5,416 bases of DNA from an uncultured bacterium (GCA_937968025.1 CALBSL010000204.1:1-5416), one strand, 5' to 3'. Counted from the first letter of the stretch, positions 1-5,416 are shown. A program made the numbers and translations. Notes: generated from the letters alone by a model not told the origin.

Positions 1-888
1 ACGCTTTTTGCTCTCGGACCTAAAACCCCATCGAGCACACAAGCGCAGCTCCTGCTGTCACGAGGACGTATCGGCGCAGAGACCTTGCTCGCCGCAGCAT
101 TTACCCCGTCACTCGATCCACGTTGGCAAGAGGACAGTCGTGCGGTCTATCTTGATGCACCACAAGACTCACTCGACACCCTGGTTCGTGTCCTCAGCCG
201 AGAACTCCAGGCCACATCAACCGTTGGACAAGGCTCGTGGGTCGGGCAAGACCTACTCCTGACGAACGAACGAACCCTCGTTCGCTGGAATAGTCGTTCC
301 GGTCTCAGAACCGAGGAACCTCTAGCCACATCCACGGTCGCCCAAATCGAAAAAGCCCACATCGAACGCAAGGGGCAAGAACGTCACCTCGTTATTCAGC
401 GTACCTTTTCCGAACAAACACTCGCCCTTCCACCAGGTGACTGGACGTTTTTTGATCAACCGAGCAACGCCCTCTTGCTTCGTGATGCTTCTCGCTGGCT
501 CTGGATCGACGTGAGTGCCGCAACTCCGAATGCCGTGCTGCTTGAAGCCTCCGCCCTTCGATTCGCTCCTGCCGATGCGCATACCAACGGGCTCCTACTC
601 TTGCGCGGAAACGAACTCGCCTACTGGGTACCCGGACAGGACACGCAGCTTCTGGTACGACAAAGCGACCCAATTCGTGAAGCAGCCTGGCATCGCAGCG
701 GGGATGTCGTCTTTTTCAGCACGGATACCACCATCGAAGCCATCGATATCGACGAGCGAGGCGGTCGACGACGACAAACCCTCGCCACGTTCGATCACAT
801 CTCGGACTTCGACTTTCTGGGCGCCTCGCTCTATGTCGCCGGAACAAAAAACGGGCAAGAGGGCGTGTGGATGCTCACGATTGAATAG
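1..888 (+). CDS. beta-propeller-like (possibly PEGA-type) protein, 5'-truncated by the window
   Basis: The reading frame is open from base 1 to the TAG at 886-888, so 295 residues of the C-terminal part are visible and the true start lies upstream. The TTG at 85 is an internal codon and need not be a start. The visible part has beta-propeller-like repeats: short strands with aromatic and hydrophobic residues separated by Gly/Asp/Asn turns. Examples are PPGDW followed by LLLRDASRWLWIDV (about residues 144-170) and REAAWHRSGDVVFFS followed by IEAIDIDERGG (about 225-253). The second resembles WD40-like/PD40 blades that end in a 'DlDeRgGr' turn. I see no catalytic motif and no membrane helix. In Patescibacteria such propellers often follow an N-terminal membrane helix and a PEGA domain; that half would be outside this window, so the PEGA part is inference. 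A surface-exposed binding or scaffold role is possible but not shown. The gene converges on the HIT gene and overlaps its end by 14 bp. The reading frame is near certain; the function is not. Confidence 0.85.
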   Translation, partial: TLFALGPKTPSSTQAQLLLSRGRIGAETLLAAAFTPSLDPRWQEDSRAVYLDAPQDSLDTLVRVLSRELQATSTVGQGSWVGQDLLLTNERTLVRWNSRSGLRTEEPLATSTVAQIEKAHIERKGQERHLVIQRTFSEQTLALPPGDWTFFDQPSNALLLRDASRWLWIDVSAATPNAVLLEASALRFAPADAHTNGLLLLRGNELAYWVPGQDTQLLVRQSDPIREAAWHRSGDVVFFSTDTTIEAIDIDERGGRRRQTLATFDHISDFDFLGASLYVAGTKNGQEGVWMLTIE

Positions 889-1294
889 CCTCGCGGAAAC
901 GCTGGAGCACACGCTCACCTTCTTCTGCAGCGAGTGGCTGACCCGGCCAATGGCGTAGACCATCCGTAGACCAACGCGGAATAAGATGGATATGTACATG
1001 CGGAACCACCTGACCTGAGGCGGTTCCGTTGTTTTGTAGCAGAGTGAACCCTTCGCAGCCGGTCGCTTGCTGTAACGCACGCCCAATCTTTGGCAAAACC
1101 GTAAACACCTCTCCACACTCGCTCTCAGACAGATCCGTGAGCAACTCGGCATGAGTCTTTGGTACCACTAACACATGCCCTGGGTGAACAGGAAAAATAT
1201 CAAGGAAGGCCATCACCGTTTCCGTTTCATACACAACATACCCCGGAAGTTCCTTCGCGATAATCCGACAAAATAGGCAGGATGACATACACAT
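875..1294 (-). CDS. HIT family protein (histidine triad nucleotide hydrolase/transferase)
   Basis: This is a short cytoplasmic enzyme of the HIT superfamily, whose members hydrolyse or transfer nucleoside monophosphates (AMP-lysine, AMP-NH2 or dinucleoside polyphosphate type substrates). Numbering from the ATG at 1288 (137 aa), the hallmark triad HVHIHLIPR lies at residues 97-105. The middle His99 is the expected nucleophile. The loop QNNGTASGQVVPH precedes it at 85-97. Cys4, Cys7, His46 and His97 match the zinc site of Hit proteins in Firmicutes and others (C-x-x-C near the N-terminus, VVPKTH at 42-46). Length fits the family. I annotate the ATG at 1294 (139 aa, MCMSSC...) because it follows the upstream TAG by one base. 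The ATG at 1288 is an equally good protein start, and a TTG at 1303 is less likely. There is no clear Shine-Dalgarno. It is the last gene of the minus-strand operon and ends in TGA inside the end of the convergent gene. Its link to the glycosyltransferase module is probably positional. Assignment to the family is very sure; the exact substrate is unknown. Confidence 0.96.
   Translation of the reverse strand: MCMSSCLFCRIIAKELPGYVVYETETVMAFLDIFPVHPGHVLVVPKTHAELLTDLSESECGEVFTVLPKIGRALQQATGCEGFTLLQNNGTASGQVVPHVHIHLIPRWSTDGLRHWPGQPLAAEEGERVLQRFREAIQS
954..973 (-). repeat. 9-bp direct repeat in the HIT gene
   Basis: CGTAGACCA occurs at 954-962 and again at 965-973, two bases apart. It lies just after the catalytic triad codons of the HIT gene and encodes part of WSTDGLRHW. 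The 11-base period is not a multiple of three, so the copies are read in different frames. Likely chance. Confidence 0.4.
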
Positions 1295-1295
1295 G

Positions 1296-1655
1296 CTACT
1301 CAAGTGAATCAGATACTCCGTCGCCCCCTACCGCAACGATACCGACAAGGATGCCAACACAGACCCCTCCCACCAGCACAAACGAACTCCTTTCATTCAG
1401 GGCAAAAGCGCTCGCGAGGCCCACGGCTGGAAGCACAGCAACCACGCGACCAATCCACCGGAAGCGAACGGAACCTCGCCAGAGATACGGCGCAAGAAGC
1501 AGAACGCCTACCACGAGCAGAATGACCGCTTCATACAAAGGGATCGCCGTCGTGATCGCTCCCGGCAATAACCACTCCACGACAAGCCACCCCGCCACCA
1601 CGACAACGGTGGCGAGCAGCGCATGAGATATCATTCGTGAAAAAGCTGCGTGCAT
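1296..1655 (-). CDS. small four-helix integral membrane protein, function unknown
   Basis: I do not recognise the family. The 119-residue product has four clear hydrophobic segments: about residues 11-30 (HALLATVVVVAGWLVVEWLL), 36-58, 68-86 and 91-109. Between helices 2 and 3 is a short basic loop, WRGSVRFRWIGR, likely cytoplasmic by the positive-inside rule. The C-terminus is short and acidic (GDGVSDSLE). No catalytic motif is visible. The frame stays open back to 1757, but that extra 34-residue stretch is Arg-rich and overlaps the end of the upstream gene in another frame. I therefore choose the ATG at 1655, one base after the upstream TAG (TAG-T-ATG); the ATG at 1634 is an alternative that gives 112 residues. 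The next gene starts one base after this gene's TAG in the same manner. Position between an exported glycan-type protein and a HIT gene suggests a membrane accessory role in the same surface process, but this is only inference from context. Confidence 0.8.
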   Translation of the reverse strand: MHAAFSRMISHALLATVVVVAGWLVVEWLLPGAITTAIPLYEAVILLVVGVLLLAPYLWRGSVRFRWIGRVVAVLPAVGLASAFALNERSSFVLVGGVCVGILVGIVAVGGDGVSDSLE

Positions 1656-1656
1656 A

Positions 1657-3117
1657 CTACCAGCGAGACCAGGCGCGAATAAGTTCCGCTCGAATAGCCG
1701 GCCACCAGGCCTCACGTCGAGGAGGGCGTCGAAAGACCACCTGAAGGCGTCGAACATCCACCGAACCCTCTCGTCTCGCGATGCCTGGCGCCGACAGAAT
1801 CAGCTTGAGACGATCCCGATCTGGGTCGAGCGAGAAGGTGGTACGGGATCGATACCAGCCATCTTGGAGGCGTTCTGGGGGTGTGTACGAGGTGGCAACC
1901 GCGCTCACCCGCTCATCCTTCAAGCGAGTTTGATCAGTGAATCGACGTACCTGAGGAAAAAAGAGCGCCGCTTGCGACCAACTCATATACCCATCGCCCA
2001 GCGTCCAGACATTGCCTTTTGGCGCAGAAAAGCGGGCCGCTCCACCAACGTCGACGTCACGGCGTTCGAGAAGCACCGTCGCGTGCGTTTCTCGGATGGT
2101 CGCCGTCGCTGAACCGAGCTGCACCACTTGCGTTCCCTCAGGATGAAGCGTCTTCACTTCAAGAAATGAGCTGTTCGTCCATGCGCGTACCGATGGTGTT
2201 GACGTGCTATACCCAATCTCATCCGCAAAATAGACGCGCGGACCAATCACCCAGTGCTTTGCCAACGTGGTCCACTCGCGAATAAAAATCGAATCATCAG
2301 CGAGAACACTAAAACGATAGACCCCGGGAGGCAGCGCCTCAAAGGCCCAGGTTTTTTCGATAAGCGGTGACGGTCTTGCGTCATCACGACCACCGAAGCT
2401 CACCGAATCAGCCCAGACAAGCTCTGCATCACGCATCAACCGCAGTGAGGCGGTGGACGTTTGGCGCGAACGATTCATGTCTTGCAGCACCATGGAGAGA
2501 TCGATGCGGCCATTCACCGGCACAAACCAGAAATCATGCTGCCCACGTAATGACGCACGGATAGTCTGCTTGGTTGACGTTCCTGTATCCATCCAAGCCT
2601 GGGGAATGGTACCGCTCGCATGCCAGGCAACGCGCGACGCATCCGCCGCCGTCGCAGCAGCGCCAACCAGCGGATCGACGAGCCACGGTACGCCGTTCAC
2701 CGTCGTCGAAACATACGCGGACGTTTCAAGTTGCTCGCTCCACAGAGGAACAAGCTCGTAGGAAACAGTGGGTTCTCGGCCGCGTTCGACCCCAATTTCC
2801 AGGAGCGGCTGATCCTCTGGACGGAATTCCATCATCACCTCGGCCACGTCGTACGCTCCTGGAAGCCGAATTCTTGCGTACACCGGATCATCGGTGATGC
2901 GCTGCCCCACCCATCCACCGTCTTGCACCCCGGGCGAGGTTGCGCGCTGACCAGGAAGAAACGCCTCAAACCAGGGCGATCGTCCATCAAGCGGAATATC
3001 GATCGTCATGACTCCGTCTTTTGGGATATGCCGCTGCACGACCCAAAGACCAACACCCCCCGCCACAACCCATGGAAGGAGACACCCGATCACGAGGGGA
3101 AGGCGACGCCAGAACAT
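1657..3117 (-). CDS. membrane-anchored extracytoplasmic beta-rich protein, partner of the GT-C gene
   Basis: The product is 486 residues. The N-terminus MFWRR is followed by one hydrophobic helix at about 8-27, which serves as signal anchor; the rest is expected outside the membrane. The ectodomain is beta-rich with Gly, Asp and aromatic turns. It has a lectin-like or carbohydrate-binding-like feel, with DGGWVGQRITDDPVYARIRLP (67-86, interrupted by no gap) and a middle block with LRGQHDFWFVPVNGRIDL (190-207), QDMNRS (212-217), LPPGVYRFSVLADDSIFI (262-279) and HWVIGPRVYFADEIGY (288-303). A further block holds GYMSWSQAALFFPQ (376-389) and a last sheet-like region runs to LSAPGI (441-446). From memory this order resembles an uncharacterised exported family found in Patescibacteria beside GT-C glycosyltransferases; no search was run. 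No hydrolase motif is visible. The C-terminus is basic and Trp-rich (464-486). The ATG at 3117 lies 5 bp after the glycosyltransferase stop, with no Shine-Dalgarno but with a hairpin ending at the ATG. Likely role: binding or presenting the glycan, or assisting the transferase; not proven. Confidence 0.88.
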   Translation of the reverse strand: MFWRRLPLVIGCLLPWVVAGGVGLWVVQRHIPKDGVMTIDIPLDGRSPWFEAFLPGQRATSPGVQDGGWVGQRITDDPVYARIRLPGAYDVAEVMMEFRPEDQPLLEIGVERGREPTVSYELVPLWSEQLETSAYVSTTVNGVPWLVDPLVGAAATAADASRVAWHASGTIPQAWMDTGTSTKQTIRASLRGQHDFWFVPVNGRIDLSMVLQDMNRSRQTSTASLRLMRDAELVWADSVSFGGRDDARPSPLIEKTWAFEALPPGVYRFSVLADDSIFIREWTTLAKHWVIGPRVYFADEIGYSTSTPSVRAWTNSSFLEVKTLHPEGTQVVQLGSATATIRETHATVLLERRDVDVGGAARFSAPKGNVWTLGDGYMSWSQAALFFPQVRRFTDQTRLKDERVSAVATSYTPPERLQDGWYRSRTTFSLDPDRDRLKLILSAPGIARREGSVDVRRLQVVFRRPPRREAWWPAIRAELIRAWSRW

Positions 3118-3185
3118 ACCGTCTAGTGTGCCCTATCCGTCCCCACTTCGGCAAAGCCGGGACGGAGGCGCACTTCGTAGACGGT
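3118..3185 (-). promoter_or_regulatory. long imperfect hairpin ending at the start codon of the 3117 gene
   Basis: Reading the plus strand, ACCGTCTA (3118-3125) is the exact reverse complement of TAGACGGT (3178-3185). GTGTGCC (3126-3132) pairs with GGCGCAC (3167-3173) except for one position. TCCGTCCC (3136-3143) is the exact reverse complement of GGGACGGA (3159-3166), and GGC (3150-3152) can pair with GCC (3156-3158) around AAA. Together about 25 pairs are possible in 68 nt, with small bulges at 3133-3135, 3144-3149 and 3174-3177. In the minus-strand mRNA this hairpin covers the last codons and TAG of the glycosyltransferase gene, and its 3' arm ends directly at the ATG of the next gene. There is no U-tract after it, so it is not a typical intrinsic terminator. 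A role in translational coupling (ribosomes finishing the first gene open the structure) or in mRNA stability is inferred. Confidence 0.6.
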
Positions 3186-4733
3186 TTCACGGGCGAACGA
3201 CTGCCGCTCGACGAGCTCGAGACCAGCCCGTGTCCACGCATCTCGCTCCGCTTGTCGAGGTGGTCGCGCGAACAGGAAGACCTGCCCCTGCTGCCGCTGA
3301 AGAAACGCGAGCAGCTCCTCACGCGCAGGTACAGGCGATACGCTCATTCGCGAAGGGAAGAGCATTTTATCCGATCGATCAGAGACCCAAATCGCTTCCG
3401 CCGGAGCTATCGCTTGCACTGCTTGCCGTACGTCACCGTACATCTCACGCTCACGCCGACCGCGAAGTAAGCCATCTTCTGCATCGGTATAGGCCCACCC
3501 GATCCCTCCACTCACGCTTGAGCACAGCAGGAGAGCCACCAATGCCGTGCGCCATCGCGCACTGCGAGCCCATTCGATAGCCGCCCAAGCCGCCCAAGCC
3601 ATCCACCCAAACACCGCCGGCGCGACATACCGCAAAAATGAGCTTCCTAGATGCATCTGTTGCCCACCGATATGATCCGCATATCGACCCTGACCGTAGT
3701 AAAAGAGTACCCAAAGCGTCATCCAGACAAGGAGAATAACTGACGCCGCCTCTCCTCGACTCACGCGTGCACGACGCTGGGCGACCCATGCCGCCATCAC
3801 CGCAACGATTCCAACCGCCCACGCCCACCACCCCAACCAGAACGCCGCTTCCACATTCGCGCGCAGCTGAGCGATGGATACCCCATACGGCAACCATCGC
3901 CGCCAAAATGAGACCGCCCCCTCAACCGCCACCGGCGTCAGCGCCAGCAATGAAGACAATGAAGGCAGGAGATACCCTATCCTCCAGGGCGCCCCATACA
4001 CCCACCAATGAACCCCGAGCACACAAGCAGCACCAACTGCCACCCCAAGAAGAAGCCATCGATAGTATCCCTGCCACACAGCGCGAGCCTGATAGGCGAG
4101 CACAACAAGAACGGGAGCGATCCACACGATTTCAGTCGGACGAAGTCCAATGGTGATGGCTCCAAGCACCCCCACCCCAAACGCCACCCCACGAGCTCGC
4201 GCTCCACGAACCAGCCCCCATCCTGTCCAGGCGAGCAGCGCCACTTGCGGCATCAAGGTAAAACCACCACGGGCACCATAGAGCACCGCAAGCGGCGACG
4301 CGAGCGGAATGAACGCCCACGCGAGCGCCATCCACCGCCGCCACCCAAACACTCGTTCCGCAAGCAAGGTGAGAGGAATCACGGCTGAGGCGCACACGAG
4401 TACTTGCAACCATAAAATACTCGCCCCTGATCCAACCCAGCCCAGTACCGAAAGCATGACCGGCCACAACGGAAAGCCCACCGGAAGCAACCACCCATCA
4501 CGAACCAAAAAACTCCGAGGGTGGAGCCACAGATGGGTTTGAGCACGAGCATCAAACAACCCGACACGACCTTCTTCGCCGATCGTTCGCGCCAAGGTGA
4601 ACACAGCAGTTTCATCCGGCGAAAGCAGCGGCAACGCCCCTTGAAGCGCAAACGCCCCATACACAAGACTCACCACCCCCCAGCCAAACAAGAGGAGGCT
4701 ATTTCGACGAACCCAAGCAAACACGCGAGACAT
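3123..4733 (-). CDS. GT-C fold membrane glycosyltransferase (GT39/ArnT/PMT_2-like)
   Basis: This is a multi-spanning inner-membrane protein of 536 residues, counted from the ATG at 4733. A first helix (about 11-33) is followed by LLSPDETAVFTLAR at 36-49. The Asp-Glu at 40-41 in the first external loop is the position of the catalytic acidic motif in GT-C enzymes such as ArnT and PMT. About ten to twelve helices follow (roughly 81-100, 103-123, 132-152, 156-175, 182-214, 223-247, 253-273, 296-317, 330-347, 366-388 and 394-416). Near the end SSFLRYVAPAVFGW (364-377) matches the late RY-x-x-P feature of the group. Residues 417-536 form a soluble alpha/beta-looking tail. Such enzymes move sugars from polyprenyl phosphate carriers to lipid, glycan or protein acceptors on the outer face; the acceptor here is unknown. 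Trp is very frequent (about 35 residues). A GTG at 4778 would add 15 residues (MGRGDRTRVSCHAVP), which look unlike a transmembrane leader. First gene of the operon. Confidence 0.9.
   Translation of the reverse strand: MSRVFAWVRRNSLLLFGWGVVSLVYGAFALQGALPLLSPDETAVFTLARTIGEEGRVGLFDARAQTHLWLHPRSFLVRDGWLLPVGFPLWPVMLSVLGWVGSGASILWLQVLVCASAVIPLTLLAERVFGWRRWMALAWAFIPLASPLAVLYGARGGFTLMPQVALLAWTGWGLVRGARARGVAFGVGVLGAITIGLRPTEIVWIAPVLVVLAYQARAVWQGYYRWLLLGVAVGAACVLGVHWWVYGAPWRIGYLLPSLSSLLALTPVAVEGAVSFWRRWLPYGVSIAQLRANVEAAFWLGWWAWAVGIVAVMAAWVAQRRARVSRGEAASVILLVWMTLWVLFYYGQGRYADHIGGQQMHLGSSFLRYVAPAVFGWMAWAAWAAIEWARSARWRTALVALLLCSSVSGGIGWAYTDAEDGLLRGRREREMYGDVRQAVQAIAPAEAIWVSDRSDKMLFPSRMSVSPVPAREELLAFLQRQQGQVFLFARPPRQAERDAWTRAGLELVERQSFARETVYEVRLRPGFAEVGTDRAH
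3580..3600 (-). repeat. short in-frame tandem repeat inside the glycosyltransferase gene
   Basis: GCCGCCCAA occurs twice in tandem (3580-3588 and 3589-3597) and is followed by another GCC. On the coding (minus) strand it encodes the alternating Trp-Ala-Ala pattern in the MAWAAWAAIEW helix (about residues 378-388). It keeps the frame. It probably reflects the Ala/Trp composition or a small slippage duplication, with no independent function implied. Confidence 0.6.
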
Positions 4734-4753
4734 GGGTACAGCATGGCAAGAAA

Positions 4754-4781
4754 CCCGGGTCCTGTCACCCCTCCCCACCCC
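4754..4781 (-). other. G-tract run in the predicted 5' leader of the operon (possible G-quadruplex)
   Basis: On the minus strand three GGGG tracts (4781-4778, 4776-4773, 4771-4768) are separated by single bases, and a GGG follows at 4756-4754. This lies between the predicted -10 and the ATG at 4733. Tracts with one-base loops plus a fourth G-run after a longer loop could fold as a G-quadruplex in the mRNA leader. The run also contains GGAGG, a Shine-Dalgarno-like core, but it is about 35 bases from the ATG, too far to act directly. If the GTG at 4778 is the true start, this run is coding. Confidence 0.4.
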
Positions 4782-4790
4782 TGATCTCGC

Positions 4791-4801
4791 ATGCTAGCAT
4801 A
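4791..4801. promoter_or_regulatory. palindromic divergent -10 element
   Basis: ATGCTAGCAT (4791-4800) is a perfect 10-bp palindrome in the 73-bp region between the divergent genes. On the plus strand TAGCAT (4795-4800) fits a TANNNT -10 box. It leaves 6 bp (ACCCCT) before the ATG at 4807, so transcription could begin at the start codon itself (leaderless mRNA). On the minus strand the same palindrome gives TAGCAT, or TATGCT from 4801 to 4796, placed 50 to 60 bp before the ATG at 4733. I see no convincing -35 box at the usual 17-bp spacing on either strand. The palindrome could alternatively be an operator half-site pair. The call rests on position and consensus only. Confidence 0.45.
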
Positions 4802-4806
4802 CCCCT

Positions 4807-5416
4807 ATGTCTCGATGTTTTTTGTTCTTGCTCTTGGGATGCTCGCTCCTTCTTCCCTCGCTGCAGCCGCTTGCCGTCCGTGCGCAAACCACGCCACGCT
4901 TGGATGCTGGGTTCAATCCGAATGCGATCTTGAGCGATGCCGACCTCTTCTCGCTCGATGGTTGGGATGCTGAACGCATCCAACGTTTTCTCGCCTCCAA
5001 GAAAAGCGGACTTGCCCACCTTCGCCTGGCCGATATTGACGGCGAGCTCAAGCGTCCCGCCGATATCCTGTGGCGTGTGGCTGGTTCCTACAAAATCAGC
5101 CCGCAGTATTTGCTTGTGCTTCTCCAGAAAGAACAAAGCCTAGTAGAAGACCCTTCACCCTCACAAAAACAGCTCGATTGGGCCACGGGCTATGCAGTGT
5201 GCGATAGCTGCTCCATGAGCGATCCTCGTATTCAGGATTTTAAAGGCTTCGCCAATCAAGTTGAATACGCCGCAAAACAGCATCGCGAGCGCTACTTGTT
5301 TCAAATGTTGAGCCGAGGCGTCACGATCGCCGGACACGCGCCAGGAAAAAGCAGCGTGATCAACGGCCTGGTCATCACTCCCGTGAACCAAGCAACGGCG
5401 ATGCTCTACAGCTACA
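4807..5416 (+). CDS. secreted protein with putative lysozyme-like/transglycosylase-like core, 3' end beyond window
   Basis: The frame is open from the ATG at 4807 to the window edge, so 203 residues are visible. An in-frame TAG at 4795-4797 lies just upstream, which makes 4807 the earliest possible start. The N-terminus MSRCFLFLLLGCSLLLP is a signal peptide with probable cleavage after AVRA (residue 26). Then come FNPNAILSDADLFS (36-49), an AERIQRFLASK helix (55-65) and the core LLVLLQKEQSLVEDPSPSQK (102-121). This is followed by LDWATGYAVCDSC (123-135), DPRIQDFKGFANQVEYAA (139-156) and ITPVNQATAMLYSY (190-203). From memory this order matches an uncharacterised exported family of Patescibacteria and Actinobacteria. 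The helix ending in QKEQ recalls the catalytic Glu helix of lysozyme-like transglycosylases, here Glu109, so cell-wall cleavage is a plausible but unproven role. Cys132 and Cys135 may form a disulfide or bind metal. No Shine-Dalgarno is present, and a -10 box 6 bp upstream suggests a leaderless mRNA. Transcribed divergently from the glycosyltransferase operon. Confidence 0.9.
   Translation, partial: MSRCFLFLLLGCSLLLPSLQPLAVRAQTTPRLDAGFNPNAILSDADLFSLDGWDAERIQRFLASKKSGLAHLRLADIDGELKRPADILWRVAGSYKISPQYLLVLLQKEQSLVEDPSPSQKQLDWATGYAVCDSCSMSDPRIQDFKGFANQVEYAAKQHRERYLFQMLSRGVTIAGHAPGKSSVINGLVITPVNQATAMLYSY

Noticed and set aside
262..284. CGAA-type short tandem repeat with a small inverted repeat (CGAACGA / TCGTTCG)
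   Set aside because: It lies within a well-supported coding frame, is only 7 bp per arm and has no context that suggests function.
595..1152. 185-residue minus-strand frame across the convergent overlap
   Set aside because: It overlaps both the propeller-like gene and the HIT gene, whose protein motifs are clear in other frames.
1656..1757. N-terminal extension of the four-helix protein back to 1757
   Set aside because: It would overlap the end of the 486-residue gene by about 100 bp in another frame, and the added residues are not membrane-like. An ATG one base after the upstream stop fits better.
3008..3580. 190-residue plus-strand frame rich in Arg, His and Pro
   Set aside because: It is antisense to the glycosyltransferase and the 486-residue gene and has the low-complexity composition of a GC-rich shadow frame, with no recognisable motif.
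4741..4744. ATG at 4744 on the minus strand as start of a leader peptide before the glycosyltransferase
   Set aside because: The frame is only about 24 codons, has no ribosome binding site at a useful distance and overlaps the main gene start. It is not distinguishable from chance.
4834..4842. Lipobox-like LLGC at residues 9-12 of the secreted protein
   Set aside because: The hydrophobic segment before the Cys would be too short and hydrophobic residues continue after it. A normal signal peptidase site after AVRA at residue 26 fits better.
4791..4973. 60-residue plus-strand frame starting at ATG 4791 with a hydrophobic N-terminus and many Cys
   Set aside because: It is read in another frame over the start of the secreted protein gene at 4807, which has a signal peptide, recognisable motifs and stays open to the window edge. 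Its ATG also falls inside the predicted -10 palindrome.

Overview
The window looks like a compact bacterial chromosome segment of moderately high GC. It has short genes, almost no intergenic space, and the standard bacterial code (TAG and TGA both act as stops, and no in-frame TGA is needed). Several gene products resemble, from memory, families common in Patescibacteria (CPR), for example Uhrbacteria or Magasanikbacteria relatives. These are a PEGA/beta-propeller type protein, a one-helix exported beta-rich protein paired with a GT-C glycosyltransferase, and a secreted protein with a QKEQSLVEDPSPSQKQLDWATGYAVCDSC-like core (split here across residues 107-135). This placement is inference; there is no rRNA or tRNA in the window to anchor it.

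Layout. Positions 1-888 (+) hold the 3' part of a beta-propeller-like gene whose start lies upstream of the window. It converges on, and overlaps by 14 bp, a four-gene minus-strand operon at 4733-875. In transcription order the operon encodes a multi-spanning GT-C type glycosyltransferase (4733-3123), a membrane-anchored extracytoplasmic beta-rich protein (3117-1657), a four-helix small membrane protein (1655-1296) and a HIT-family nucleotide hydrolase/transferase (1294-875). Gene junctions are 5, 1 and 1 bp. The two 1-bp junctions have the same TAG-N-ATG form, which suggests translational reinitiation. Divergent from the operon, a secreted protein gene starts at 4807 (+) and runs off the right edge.

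The 73-bp divergent region (4734-4806) holds a perfect 10-bp palindrome that reads as a -10 element on both strands. On the plus strand it sits 6 bp before the ATG, as in a leaderless gene. On the minus strand the predicted leader contains three G4 tracts. A long imperfect hairpin (3118-3185) covers the end of the glycosyltransferase gene and stops exactly at the ATG of the next gene. It may couple the translation of the two.

A plausible common theme is the cell surface: polyprenyl-linked sugar transfer outside the membrane, an exported partner, a small membrane protein, and a divergently transcribed secreted protein that may act on the cell wall. The HIT gene is probably a housekeeping passenger. 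There is no CRISPR array, mobile element, tRNA or rRNA in the window, and no gene-free stretch longer than 300 bases.
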